Shown piece after piece: positions 31,691-42,170 of a stretch of 64,000 bases of DNA. The DNA comes from Eremomyces bilateralis CBS 781.70 (taxonomy: Eukaryota > Ascomycota > Dothideomycetes > Eremomycetales > Eremomycetaceae), in NCBI RefSeq assembly GCF_010015585.1, contig NW_022985074.1:372001-436000 (forward strand), given 5' to 3'. The position numbers and the translations under genes are program-made. The notes under the pieces were generated by a model, which was given only the letters and a program-made list of their open reading frames with translations, was not told where the DNA came from and made no database searches. The first letter of the stretch is position 1. Each line of letters begins with the position of its first letter.

Positions 31691-34600
31691 ATGGTCAGCC
31701 AGTATTCTCCAACGATGCCAAAGAGGGAATCAGAAACTCAAACCCATCAAGTTGCAGAAAAGAGAAGAAAGATAGTTGATGATAACGATGGGACCCAACT
31801 GGCCACTACTCCTCCACAGCAACACGCAACCTCGCCACTGACGACGACAATCGAGCTCATACGTCTCGATCGAATCAGAGATGCTTTGAACAATAAAAGA
31901 CTTGTTATTATGGTTGGGGCCGGAGTAACACTGAATGCCACGGCGACTAGGTCAGGCGACATGCTTGGTGAATTGTCGTGGAAAGGCTTGATACAAAATG
32001 GACTCAACTATCTCGTTGCAGATGGTCATGTTGAAGAGGACCATCGCAGTTTAAGGTTTGCACGCGACATACTTCAAGACTCTAAGTCTCAGCCCAAGGA
32101 ACTGCTACAAGCTGCTGGAATACTGAAAGATTTTTTGGAAGACGCCGGTCATCTGCCTACCTGGTTGCATGATACATTTAGCGGGCTCTCTGAACAAGTC
32201 AGGCATGCTGACATCTTGAATGTTCTGAAGTCATTCCACGATAAAGGAGCTCAATTGCTCACAACAAACTACGATGATCTTCTTGAGGAAGGCCATTGTA
32301 ATCTGCCCCGTATTAGGCGGACAAACCATGAGGAACTTCTGAAGTTCCAGAACAGAGATATACGTGGTGTTGTCCATGTCCATGGCAGCTTCCATGACCC
32401 TACCGACGTTATCCTAGACACGACTGACTACTACAAGATCAAAACGTCAGATGACGTTCAGAAGCTGCTGAAGACGCTTTGGAATACTTGCACCATCCTG
32501 TTCGTTGGCTGCGGATCTGGATTGGAAGACCCAAATTTCAGTGCTCTGTTGAAATGGGCGTGTGAACATCAGAACAATATCCTAAATCGACATTGTCTAT
32601 TAGTTCGGACCGGAGATCCTCTCAATGTTAAGCCTCTTGTGCGATTACAATTTGGCACAAGCTATACAGATCTTGTTCCTTACTTACAGCGGCTGCTGGA
32701 AGACCCCGAGCAATCAGCAGCAGGAGGATCGACCAGGCCGAACCGTAAGTAGCGTCGGATGTGTCCTAGTGTCGAATACGTCTATCTATACCAGTAAATA
32801 GAACAGGTATATGTTATCGTGCTATGAGGCGCTAATCTAAAACAGTATATCCCTCTCCCTTCCAAGGTCAAGAAGCCGATAAAGCTGAAAGACCCCAAAA
32901 GGAAGTGGACGGTTAGTGCCAACCTCTATCCAGATGTCCATCCGAACTTTGATGGTTAACGCGTCACAGCCTGTCTCCGCTCCCTATGCTTTAGCAACAT
33001 CCACGCTCGGCGGCAAGACATAGCCGCCGCCCATCCAAATACATGTGACTGGATTTTTACTACCACCGAATATAAGAAGTGGCGGGACCGTACTGACCTA
33101 CAAAATCATAACGGAGTGCTTTGGATCAAGGGCAAGCCGGGAGCGGGGAAGTCGACGTTGATGAAGCATACTTTAGGCCATCTCGAAAAGACTTCCGTCG
33201 ACCACTTGATTGTAGCGTATTTCTTCAACGCTCGAGGCGCCATTCTCGAGAAGACTCCTCTCGGCATGCTTCGATCGATTGTCTACCAGCTCGTTGATAA
33301 AGAAGCTCTGCTATACGAGCATTTCGCCTCTATCTTTCGCGAGAAGCAGAGAATACACACAGGAGATTGGGTGTGGCGACAGTCAGAACTGAAGGAGTTT
33401 ATACTCTCGGAAATCAGGCTGTGGAAATCTAAGCCTCTCGTGCTTCTCGTTGACGCGCTGGACGAGTGCAACGAGGCAGATGTGCGAGACGTAGTTGGTT
33501 TTCTGGAGTTGCTAAGCATCCATGCTGTTGGATTTGGCGCTCCTCTGAGGATTTGTCTCTCGAGTCGTCACTATCCCAGTGTTAGAATGAAGAGGAGTCT
33601 TGAGTTGACGGTGGAAAAGAGTGAAGATCACCAAGAAGATATAGCGAGATATATCAAGGAAAGATTGACGAAAGAGGACGACGACGACGATATAGAGGAT
33701 TTAGAAGATATCGAGGACGAGATCCGGAGAAGAGCGAACGGAATTTTCATGTGGGTTGTTATTGTAGTCTCTCTACTTAACAAAGCCTACGATGAGGGCC
33801 GCATTGAAGCCATGCGTAAGACGCTAGAGGAGGTACCGAGCGACCTCGAGGAGGTGTTCGGCAACCTCTTAAGAAAAGACAGTGAAGATAAGGCCGAGAC
33901 AACACTCATGCTTCAATGGGTGCTGCTCTGTCAGAGGCTGCTGAAGCCTGAAGAGCTCTTCCTCGCCGTGATGACCGAAATAGCTCCGAAGACGATAGAC
34001 AAATGGAACCGATCCAAGTTCGCCAGAGAAATTTTCCAGCGACGTATCACTTCGTCGTCTAGGGGCCTGATCGAAGTTCGAAAAGGATATGAAGCATCGG
34101 TGCAATTCATTCATCTATCGGTCAACGACTTCCTTCTTCGAAACCAGAGGCTGCAGAAACTAGACCAGACGCTGGGACCGGAACCTATCAGCGCCAGCCA
34201 TGGCCGATTGTGGGCGTGCTGCTGGTCATATATTGAGCGAGTGGACACTACAGGCACAGGCATGAAGAAAATGAAGGAGCTGAACGACAACCATCCTTTC
34301 CTGGGGTATGCGGCGAGGCATATACTTTACCATGCCGACATGGCTCTATCAGAAGGTGTCATCGCAGAGACCATTGTACAGTGGCTTCAAAAGTATAAGG
34401 AGTGGTTTAAGTGGTGGAAAAAATTTCTTAGTGCGACTGGCGGTGAGAGTGAGTATCCATATTCGGGCGATCATATGGGTGCGGAATTAGTCTACACGTT
34501 ATCACTTCGTGGTTATCAACATCTACTCCGATATGTCCTGGCCGAGGGCGCCAACATCAACGCGCAATGCGGGCGCTACGGCAACGCGCTCCAAGCAGCA

Positions 34601-35689
34601 GCAGTAGGGCTTGGAGGCAACAAGGAGGTGGTCGAACTGCTGCTGGCCCAGGGCGCCGATATCAACGCGCAAGGCGGGGTGCACGGCAACGCGCTCCAAG
34701 CAGCAGCAGCAGCAGGGTTTGGAGGCAACAAGGAGGTAGTCGAACTGCTACTGGCCCAGGGCGCCGATATCAATGCGCAAGGCGGGAGGTACGGCAACGC
34801 GCTCCAAGCGGCAGGGTATAGAGGCAACAAGGAGGTGGTCGAACTGCTACTGGCCCAGGGCGCCGATATCAATGTGCAAGGCGGGGAGTACGGCAACGCG
34901 CTTCAAGCAGCAGCGTATAGAGGCAACAAGAAGGTGGTCGAACTGCTACTGGCCCAGGGCGCCGATGTCAACGCGCAAGGCGGGCACTACGGCACCGCGC
35001 TCCAAGCAGCAGTAGTAAGGTTGGGAGGCAACAAGGAGGTGGTCGAACTGCTGCTGGCCCAGGGCGCCGATATCAACGCGCAAGGCGGGAAGTGCGGCAA
35101 CGCGCTCCAAGCAGCAGCGTTTGGAGGCAACAAGGAGGTGGTCGAATTGCTACTGGCCCAGGGCGCCGATATCAACGCGCAAGGCGGGCACTACGGCAAC
35201 GTGCTCCAAGCAGCAGCGTATGGAGGCAACAAGGAGGTGGTCGAACTGCTACTGGCCCAGGGCGCCGATATCAATGCGCAAGGCGGGGAGTACGACAACG
35301 TGCTCCAAGCAGCAGCGTATGGAGACAACAAGGAGGTGGTCGAACTGCTACTGGCCCAGGGCGCCGATATCAACGCGCAAGGCGGGCACTACGGCAACGC
35401 GCTTCAAGCAGCAGCAGTAAGGTTTGGAGGCAACAAGGAGGTGGTCGAACTGCTACTGGCCCAGGGCGCCGATATCAATGCGCAAGGCGGGCGCTACGGC
35501 AGCGCGCTTCAAGCAGCAGCGTTTGGAGACAACAAGGAGGTGGTCGAACTGCTACTGGCCCAGGGCGCCGATATCAACGCGCAAGGCGGGCACTACGGCA
35601 CCGCGCTCCAAGCAGCAGCAGCAGCAGCAGCAACGTATGGAGGCACCAAGGAGCTGGTCGAGCTGCTGCTGGCCCAGGGTGCTAAATGA
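31691..35689 (+). CDS. NLR-like protein: SIR2-like domain, NACHT NTPase, ankyrin repeats
   Basis: Exons 31691-32744, 32846-32911 and 32970-35689 give 1279 residues with no break. N-terminal tail with a nuclear-signal-like EKRRKIVDD. SIR2-like domain, about 60-340: VIMVGAGVT (NAD-binding GAG), LLTTNYDDLLE (TTNYD hallmark), VVHVHGSFHD (catalytic His), ILFVGCGSGLEDPNF. Linker across both introns into CLRSL and HPNTCDWIF, the usual pre-NACHT block of fungal NLRs. NACHT: Walker A GKPGAGKST (about 427-436), Walker B LLVDALDECNE (about 530), LRICLSSRHYP, NGIFMWVVIVVSLL, VQFIHLSVNDFLL. Ankyrin array from about residue 890 to the end. Introns are 101 nt (gtaagt...aacag) and 58 nt (gttagt...cacag). Known: NACHT STAND proteins oligomerise on ligand sensing, and SIR2-like domains in bacterial defence proteins hydrolyse NAD+. 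Inferred: an immune or incompatibility receptor that kills or arrests by NAD+ depletion. Confidence 0.93.
34515..35688 (+). repeat. near-identical ankyrin-repeat array inside the NLR gene
   Basis: About 12 units of mostly 99 nt (33 residues); three or four units carry two or more extra codons after LQAA. The segment encoding NKEVVELLLAQGADINAQGG is almost unchanged at the DNA level from unit to unit, while the positions before GNALQ (RY, VH, EY, HY, KC) and after LQAA (VGLG, AAGFG, YR, FG, VRFG) vary. This is high internal identity with variability concentrated at a few sites. The last unit has a run of CAG-type Ala codons (about 35611-35634) and stops two residues after LLLAQGA. Confidence 0.95.
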
Positions 35690-36927
35690 AAAAGTTGGCC
35701 GATGCTCTTTAACAGTGTATAGAGACTTTTCATGATATTTATTTCTAGGTCTCTATTTCATAGAGAGTTCAAGGGGAAAGAGTGTATTTAAGGTGAGAAA
35801 AGTGGATCTAGGTCAGTATATCTCACACCTTCTCGAAGCTTCCCATAATTTGGGGCATGCAATTTGAGTGATCATTGTGATGGTCTCAGGCCCGTGGAAT
35901 GTTCCCCATTGTTTCTATTTGGACATGGTTTAGAGGAGGATAACCTGACTCGCAGACTTGGAAATACTACTATCCAATGTGCCTAGCGCGACTTCCTTTT
36001 CTTTTCCACTTTAGCATGACAATAAAGAAAGCTGTTCACAGCACACGTTACATCTAAACCGTCTCGGAGTCGCATGGTTTCAAATTTGCGAGGCAATGAG
36101 GCGTTGAGGAGAGGAAACCGAGAGTATTCGACGTTTTAGTTGACAATAGCAGGGATATAACTCGCAAAGTTAGAGGTATCAGTAAGTCTAGGAGAATTTC
36201 TGAATAAGGAGAAATGTTCAACGTGAAGCGGCATAGAAGGTAAGAATTAGCGAGGCAGGTAATGGGGCGCAAGGGCTGGAATCAGGGTCATGTGAAGGTG
36301 AGGGTTTGAAACGGTGTCTATAACGAAGGGCCACTTGTATCGCAATTTACGCTAACCCAACTGCAGCAGACGCAAACACCAAGGCGTAAAGGAGGCGGTG
36401 CAATGAGAATGTCTGGAGTTCGCAGGAGGAAGCAAATTTCGTTAATTAGTGACTGTAGAGTAGTTCCAGCGCCTCCTTTTCGACATCTTGACCCACGGAA
36501 TCGGCCACGAGGGAAGGAATTGGTGTGTGTAACAGGTGTGTATGGGTGGAACAAAGAGAGTCCAATGTTGAAACTCATACTGCCAGGGGTATAATCATCC
36601 TACGAACCATTTTATTGGTTGATTTATTCCAGACTGACCAGGGTGGCATAATGGCCTTGTTCCTAACACTGAATCGACTGATACTCAGAATTCACTAGAT
36701 GTGCACACAGATTGACAAAACAACGTCTGGAACACATTGGACTAGTCCACTGTATAATATCTTTGCGTGTTGGACGGAAATACCAGGCTCCGCACGCCCG
36801 ATTTCGCGTTTCCTTTTCCGTCATTAGTCAAAAATCAAAGTAAAGACGATTATTCAGATCATCAAGACTGCAGACAATCATCTTACCAAAAACAACATCC
36901 AAGGGGTCTCAGACAACAAGTAGCAAG
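35690..36927. other. intergenic, no gene recognised
   Basis: About 1.2 kb between the NLR stop and the decayed Cys-rich gene. Short open frames only; probable NLR 3' UTR on the left. Confidence 0.45.
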
Positions 36928-38264
36928 ATGGCCGACTAGGGCGTGATAGGGGCGGGGATGGCGGTGGCAATCGACGAACCGGTCAATTTCGGTGAAGCAT
37001 GGGAAACTGCTCGTGCGGACATCAGCATCATCCCCATTGACGGCGAACTTCCATCACCGCGGTTCGTAGAGTTTGCTCTATGGGTTGCATTCATTCTGCA
37101 ACATCCTCCGGTGGATGCATATGTCTACCGTGGTGGGGATTACATTCTCAATGCGAGTTGGGTGGTCCAGATTCTTCGGAACAACTGGTCCCAGCTGCAC
37201 TACGGCGTCGGCAATCGAAAGCGGAGCACCATCGACAGCTTGCGCGAGTACGTGTCGAATCCGCTCGGTCGACTGGTTGAGCTTGGACGTCTTGAGGAGA
37301 CGGTGGTGAGGCTCTTGGGTACTACGGACACGACGCTCTGTACAAAGTGGCATGGTCACTTCGGCCACTACCCTGCCTGCGCTGAAGTCGACAGTGGTAT
37401 CCATCCCGAAGTGTTGCCCCTGACAGGTACGGTGCAGTGCACTAACAACTGTGGCAGGTCTCTCTGCTACTCTTGCGTGGGCCGATCCGCTGCGGTCAAA
37501 GACCTCGAGTTTCCCCCTTGGCTCGCCACGGTCTAGATCAAGGCGCAACCGTCAACTGCTGCCTCGAGTGTGCTGCAAGGACCCCTGGCATTTGGGACCC
37601 CAAAATGCAAAGCGTGGTTAACTGTCAGTGCCCGCTGATCCCGAAAGATAGCTGTATCTGTTCGTGGTGCAGGATCGAGTGGTGGGAGAATTTGGGGAGG
37701 CTAAGGGCGGAGCATGAACTGACAGCAGTCGATATCAACGGCCAGTTCGAGGTTCCGTGCCCGAGGTGTCATGAGCGCCCTGGAAACGTGCCGCTCTGTA
37801 GGCTGTGTCTTGTCTGCAAAACGATCATCAATGCCCCAGTGGAAGGACCAACCGCATAGGACCGTCTTGTTTTCGAGGACGGCTTCCTCTTGCGCAAGGA
37901 AATTCCATTGTCGCAAGTGCCCTGGAACGCCGACGCGGTACAATACTGGGGACAGACGTATGGTATTCCATTACCTCTCGTCGACCACCCGACCATCCAA
38001 CCAACGATGATGGGCATGCCGACGCTCGCTGGTGTATGGGGACAGGCAGGGATTGACTACTATACGATAGCGGACGCCCTAGAGGCTCTGGAGGCCGATC
38101 CGTCCAGCGGTGACCCCAATCCCGACAACGGTTTCGGAGCCATGGACGAATTCATCAACCTCCTTGACGTCCAGGCAGATGTGAATATTGAGCCTGCCCT
38201 TGTGGAAGGGAAAGACATGAATATCGATCCTGCCCTGCTTGAGCTGGACCAGAACCCATCCTGA
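36928..38264 (+). pseudogene. decayed Cys-rich (zinc-binding-like) gene, family not recognised
   Basis: Reading from ATG 36928 (MAD, then TAG at 36937-36939, then GVIGAGMAVAIDEPV) the frame runs to about 37515. A one-base shift in a CCCCC run then moves it to the frame that carries the rest to 38264, with one more TAG near 37857. Both TAGs would be CAG before a C-to-T change. About 445 residues in all. The middle is rich in Cys pairs: VQCTNNCGRSLCYSCVG, NCCLECAA, CICSWCRIEWW, CPRCHERPGNVPLCRLCLVC, suggesting several zinc sites. The C-terminal part is acidic (ADALEALEAD, DEFINLLDVQADVNIEPAL). With so few lesions the decay is young. I cannot name the family; it could be a lineage-specific regulatory protein. 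Confidence 0.7.
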
Positions 38265-38982
38265 TTCTCTGTTCGATCTTGCAATTTTCAATAAGAGCAA
38301 ATCGTTACCAACCCCGAAACCTGTCCTGGTACCCTTTCGATCTGCCAATCCCTATAAAGAGCAGATCCCCTGTTTTTGGTCAGTGGTTTTGTTTTTGGCC
38401 ATGTACAACCATTGCTTTGGTTTCCTTAGGATTTATTACCTTCGAGGTTTTCCCTAGGGCTGGGTAATTGCTTTGATTTCCTAGGTTTTGTCACCTTCGA
38501 GATTTTTCCTAGGCCGGAGCAGAACTGCATCGGTTCCCTAGATTTTGTCACCCGAAAGGATTTTCCTAGGGCGGAGCAAAACTACTACTTTATTCTTAGG
38601 TTTTGCCATCTTCGAGGTTTTTCCTAGGACTCAGGCGGCGTAGTAATAGAATGGAATATGTCCTTCTCATAAGAAAGATCTGACATAGACTAAATAGGTG
38701 ACATGCTATGTGACTATGAACAAGAACTTGTAGCGCTGACTCCAAATTTCTGACCAAAAACAATGAATTGACATAATAACCCATGAAGAGAAGAGAGACA
38801 AGACCATCGTATACATCCGTTTCAAAACGCCGCGAGCACCGCTCGAACATGACCAGGCTAGAGGGGAGAAAAGTCTATGTGCAGTGAGACTTCACCATCT
38901 CCATTTAACTACTTTTGCATCTTATCATCATACCAATAGTCATCCAACGCACCTCTGAACAATGCATTGTTCAAAGGGACAA
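38265..38982. other. intergenic with a tandem repeat
   Basis: Spacer between the decayed Cys-rich gene and the 3' end of the haem lyase gene. Apart from the tandem repeat listed separately, nothing is recognised. Confidence 0.5.
38412..38634. repeat. imperfect tandem repeat, about four ~60-bp units
   Basis: Four successive diverged units share the core ttcctaggttttgtcacc, ttcgaggtttttcctagg (the two blocks of one unit, with substitutions between copies). The cctagg / ccttcgag words recur every 55-65 nt. It lies just downstream of the decayed Cys-rich gene. A minisatellite is the simplest reading. Confidence 0.75.
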
Positions 38983-40026
38983 TCAATCCACCTCTTTTTC
39001 GTTCTTTGTTGCGTTTAACCTTGCTTCACCACCACTCGCCTTCCACCACACATCACCGCTCCACCGCATCATTCGCATGACTGCGGCGCTAGGTGTATCC
39101 ACAGCCGGTCTGACATCCAAGAAAAACACCGGCATCCCATTCTCCTCCGGCGCTCCCTCATAGTAATCAATGACATACCTCACCTCCTTCGTCGTCCCGT
39201 CTTTCATTTCTCTCGTGATGAACCAATCATGTCGATCGAACGGGGCCTCGCCGCTGAACTGCCCCGGCGCCACCTGGGACGCCCACTGCATCATCTGCGC
39301 CTTGGGCGTGAGGTCCTCGGGGCGGCCCATGAATCGTGTGAGTCGGGGGACGGCGCCGTCTTTGTTCTCGTCCCAGAGTTCCTCGCTGATGGCTGCTCCG
39401 CCACGGAAACATTGCTGGACGCCGGGGAGCCAGCCACGAGCGAACCGCCGCTCCCAGTCCAGGATCTCGTCCCATGCGCCTTCGTTTAGGAAATTGTGGA
39501 CCGCGACCATCGATTCGACGGCGTCGGCGGGGGTGTCGGTGAAGCCTTTTCGCAACATAGCATTGTACATTTGCTGTGGGGAGGGGTATTCCCAGTTGCC
39601 GGTGCCTGGATCGCCTTTCGGAATAGAGGAGGTTTCACGATTGATTGGAAGAGCGACCGTTTGATTCGGGGCGCGTTCGGAGGAAAGATGATAGGGCATC
39701 CAGTTTAGAGGGTTGAGTTTGGAGAGAGAGGATGTCTTTTGTTCAGGTTCTGAAGGAGTGGGAGGAATAGGCATGGAGGAGAGGGGTGTTGAGCCCGAAG
39801 GCGAGGTTCGATCAGGAGGAGTGTATGGACATGAGGACTCGGTGGATGGAGGAGCGGCAGGCTTTGGTACGGATGGTTTCTTATGCATGGGACAACCAGG
39901 CTAGACATTGTTAGCAGTGCATGCGACAAGTTGATAGTCTGTACATACCGGAGGGGACGTATCTGTCCGAATCTTTGCTGGAGTGGCCACCGGCGCGGAA
40001 GCCTCGTCGGCCCAAAACCAGCCCAT
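38983..40026 (-). CDS. cytochrome c-type haem lyase (holocytochrome c synthase)
   Basis: Exons (minus) 39949-40026 and 38983-39900 give 331 residues. The enzyme sits in the mitochondrial intermembrane space and attaches haem to the CxxCH motif of apocytochrome c (or c1). Signatures: a haem-regulatory Cys-Pro motif PPPGCPMH, completed exactly across the 48-nt intron (gtatgt, branch ctaac, gtctag); [45 protein letters not shown] with the haem-ligand His (about residue 155); [35 protein letters not shown]; and FFLDVRPA. The N terminus [12 protein letters not shown] is typical of fungal haem lyases. The Pro/Ser-rich segment between the Cys-Pro motif and the catalytic core is about 60 residues. 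Cytochrome c versus c1 specificity cannot be decided by eye. Head to head with YIP1. Confidence 0.93.
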
Positions 40027-40487
40027 GATGTAGAAATGAACAGGAATATAGCAATTAGAAGGGGATCTCGCGAATGGAAGAATCGGAATATGGGATATTA
40101 GTGGTAGAGGATATGAGGTAATGAAGGAACAAAGGAAAAGAAAGAAGGATAAGGTGACGGCGCAGAAGGAGAATCGATGAAATGAAATGTTGAAATCAAT
40201 TCAATGAAATGAACCAATCCCTGTCGGGTTTAAAGTGTGGCGCAGCTACCCGCAAATGTGGCTGATATGTGGCTTGAATGCGTTGATGCCACATCGACCA
40301 CCAACTACACTGAACTTCAACAAACACTGATGCCTTCATATGGCATATCCATATCCATTCCTCATTGACGTCTCAACTCACCTGCTAAACTAACCTGAAC
40401 GATCCTCCGGTGACAGAACGATGCCAATCCTTCCTGTCCTGTAGTTAGCGAGCATACAACCCCCATCAACCCTCGACCATCAACACC
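40027..40487. promoter_or_regulatory. shared divergent promoter, haem lyase / Yip1
   Basis: 461 nt between divergent start codons. It contains a CCAAT (about 40213-40217) and four TGTGG(C) words in either orientation between about 40235 and 40293 (gtgtggcg, atgtggct, atgtggct, gccaca). CCAAT in a respiratory-gene promoter could bind the HAP complex; this is inference. Confidence 0.4.
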
Positions 40488-41520
40488 ATGTCCCAATATT
40501 ACCCTCCCAACTATTCCTCCTCCAACAATCCGCAAAACCTCCAGTTCTACCCCTCCTCCTACAACACAGGACCTTCACCCGGCCACGTCTCCGGCCACTC
40601 TACGCCATTTCAAGCCTCCTACCCCGGCGGTTCGAGCTCCTCCGCGTTCCCTGGCAGCAGTTATGGCGCATCCTCCAGCGGATTCAGCGGAGCCGCCTTC
40701 GGCGCACCACCAGGCGTATCAGGGCGGATGGGCGAGCAAGGCGGTCTAAGAACAGGATGGCTAGCTGCATTCTCGACAGAAGGGTACGAAACAGAGCCGC
40801 CATTATTAGAGGAATTGGGAGTGAATTTCGGACATATAAAAACGAAGGTACGCGGCGTCAAACATAATCTAGTGCTGGCATACGATGAATGAACAAAACT
40901 AACGTAAAACACGGCAGACCCTCACTGTCCTCAACCCCTTCGCCCCCATCTCCCACCACCTCATGGACGACTCCGACCTCGCCGGCCCCCTCCTCTTCGC
41001 CCTCCTCTTCGGCTTCTTCCTCCGCGCCTCGGGCAAGACGCATTTCTCCTACATCTACGGCCTCTCCCTCCTCGGTTCCACCTCGCTACATGTCATATTA
41101 TCCCTCATGTCGCCCCCACCCAGCACCGACTCGACGACCGGTCAACCACCCTACACCGCTTCCGCATCCCACTATCCGACACCCGACCCGTCGAAATCCG
41201 GCAGCTCGCACTTCGCGTCCACGCTGACATACGCCCGCAGCGCGAGCGTGCTGGGGTACTGTATGCTGCCGTTGGTTCTGGTGAGCGCGTTGGGCGTGGT
41301 GGTGAGCATGAGCACGTTCACGGGGTACATCATCACGAGCGCGGCGATCCTGTGGTGCGTGTATAGCTCGAGCGCGATATTCGTGGCGGTGGGCAGGATG
41401 GAGGGGATGAGGGGACTGGTGGCGTATCCGCTAGCACTGTTTTACATGTGTTTTGGCATTATGGCGATTTTTGGGGCGAGTAGTGCGAGTGGGGCCAAGG
41501 GTACTGCGGGGACGGGTTGA
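40488..41520 (+). CDS. yip1: Yip1-family Golgi/ER membrane protein
   Basis: Exons 40488-40847 and 40918-41520 give 320 residues. Yip1/YIPF5 proteins are five-helix membrane proteins of the ER-Golgi interface that bind Ypt/Rab GTPases and act in vesicle formation. The cytosolic N terminus is Tyr/Pro/Ser/Gly-rich (QYYPPNYSSSNN). The conserved block EPPLLEELGVNFGHIKTKT leads into TVLNPF (spliced exactly across a 70-nt intron: gtacgc, branch ctaac, ggcag) and the motif LMDDSDLAGPLLFALLFG. Helices follow: FLRASGKTHFSYIYGLSLLG, VLGYCMLPLVLVSALGVVV, YIITSAAILWCVYSSSAIFV, and LVAYPLALFYMCFGIMAIFG at the C terminus. An insert (SPPPSTDS to SSHFAS) of about 35 residues between helices 2 and 3 is longer than in yeast. 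Confidence 0.93.
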
Positions 41521-42170
41521 GGTTATGAGGATCAGTGGCTGGAACGAAGGGAAAGCGGGTTGCCATATCTAGTAGCTATGCTGGACGGAGCGATTTTAAA
41601 CCCTGAATTGATCGGGATTCTAGGATACCAAAAGGAGCATCAACTGAAGTGGACATGGTAGCGAATCACTTTAGATTTACATGACCAAGTCGTACACATG
41701 AGTATTGAACAGTGGAATGAAAGCACTTGTATCTTCTATTATGGAAAAGGAAATTTCTAGCAGGGGTTGTCGTGATCTCAAACCGCAAAGGATTTGTTTG
41801 ACTGGTAACGTCGTTGAATTGTTAAAGAAGAAAAGAAAGAAGAAGTCTCCTCTTCTCAGAACTGTTATTACATCTTTTGCTATAGGCGGCTCCTTCCTTC
41901 TCAGGCGGCTCCCATCCGTCCTTCTCAGGCCGCAAGGCTACAAACACAGACTGGGCGAAGCCCAGGACTGTCACAGGGGTTTTCAATTTGTGAATATTAG
42001 AGTATAAGGCAATTTGGAGGAATGATGGAAAAGATCAGGAACGTATCTGAAAGGTCGGACTTACCTGTACTAGTGTCGGGTGTAGCTGAGAGATTAGCAT
42101 TTCTCGTCAAAGCTCAATAGTACGTGTCCATAACTACCACCACTGCGTCGGACTCGGACTCACCTGCATT
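41521..42170. other. intergenic
   Basis: About 650 nt between YIP1 and the SNF2 pseudogene. Short local repeats (ccttctcagg, ggcggctcc words) occur at about 41890-41935. No gene recognised. Confidence 0.45.

Noticed and set aside
34515-35688. CRISPR-like regular repeats
   Set aside because: Regular units are coding ankyrin repeats in one frame of a eukaryotic gene.
34567-35735. Long open frames in the other two forward frames over the ankyrin array
   Set aside because: They arise because a stop-free 99-nt unit is repeated in phase; Arg/Ser/Gly-biased shadow sequence without motif.
37415-37450. Intron-like gt...cag in the Cys-rich pseudogene
   Set aside because: Too short (about 32-35 nt), and it would remove conserved-looking Cys pairs.
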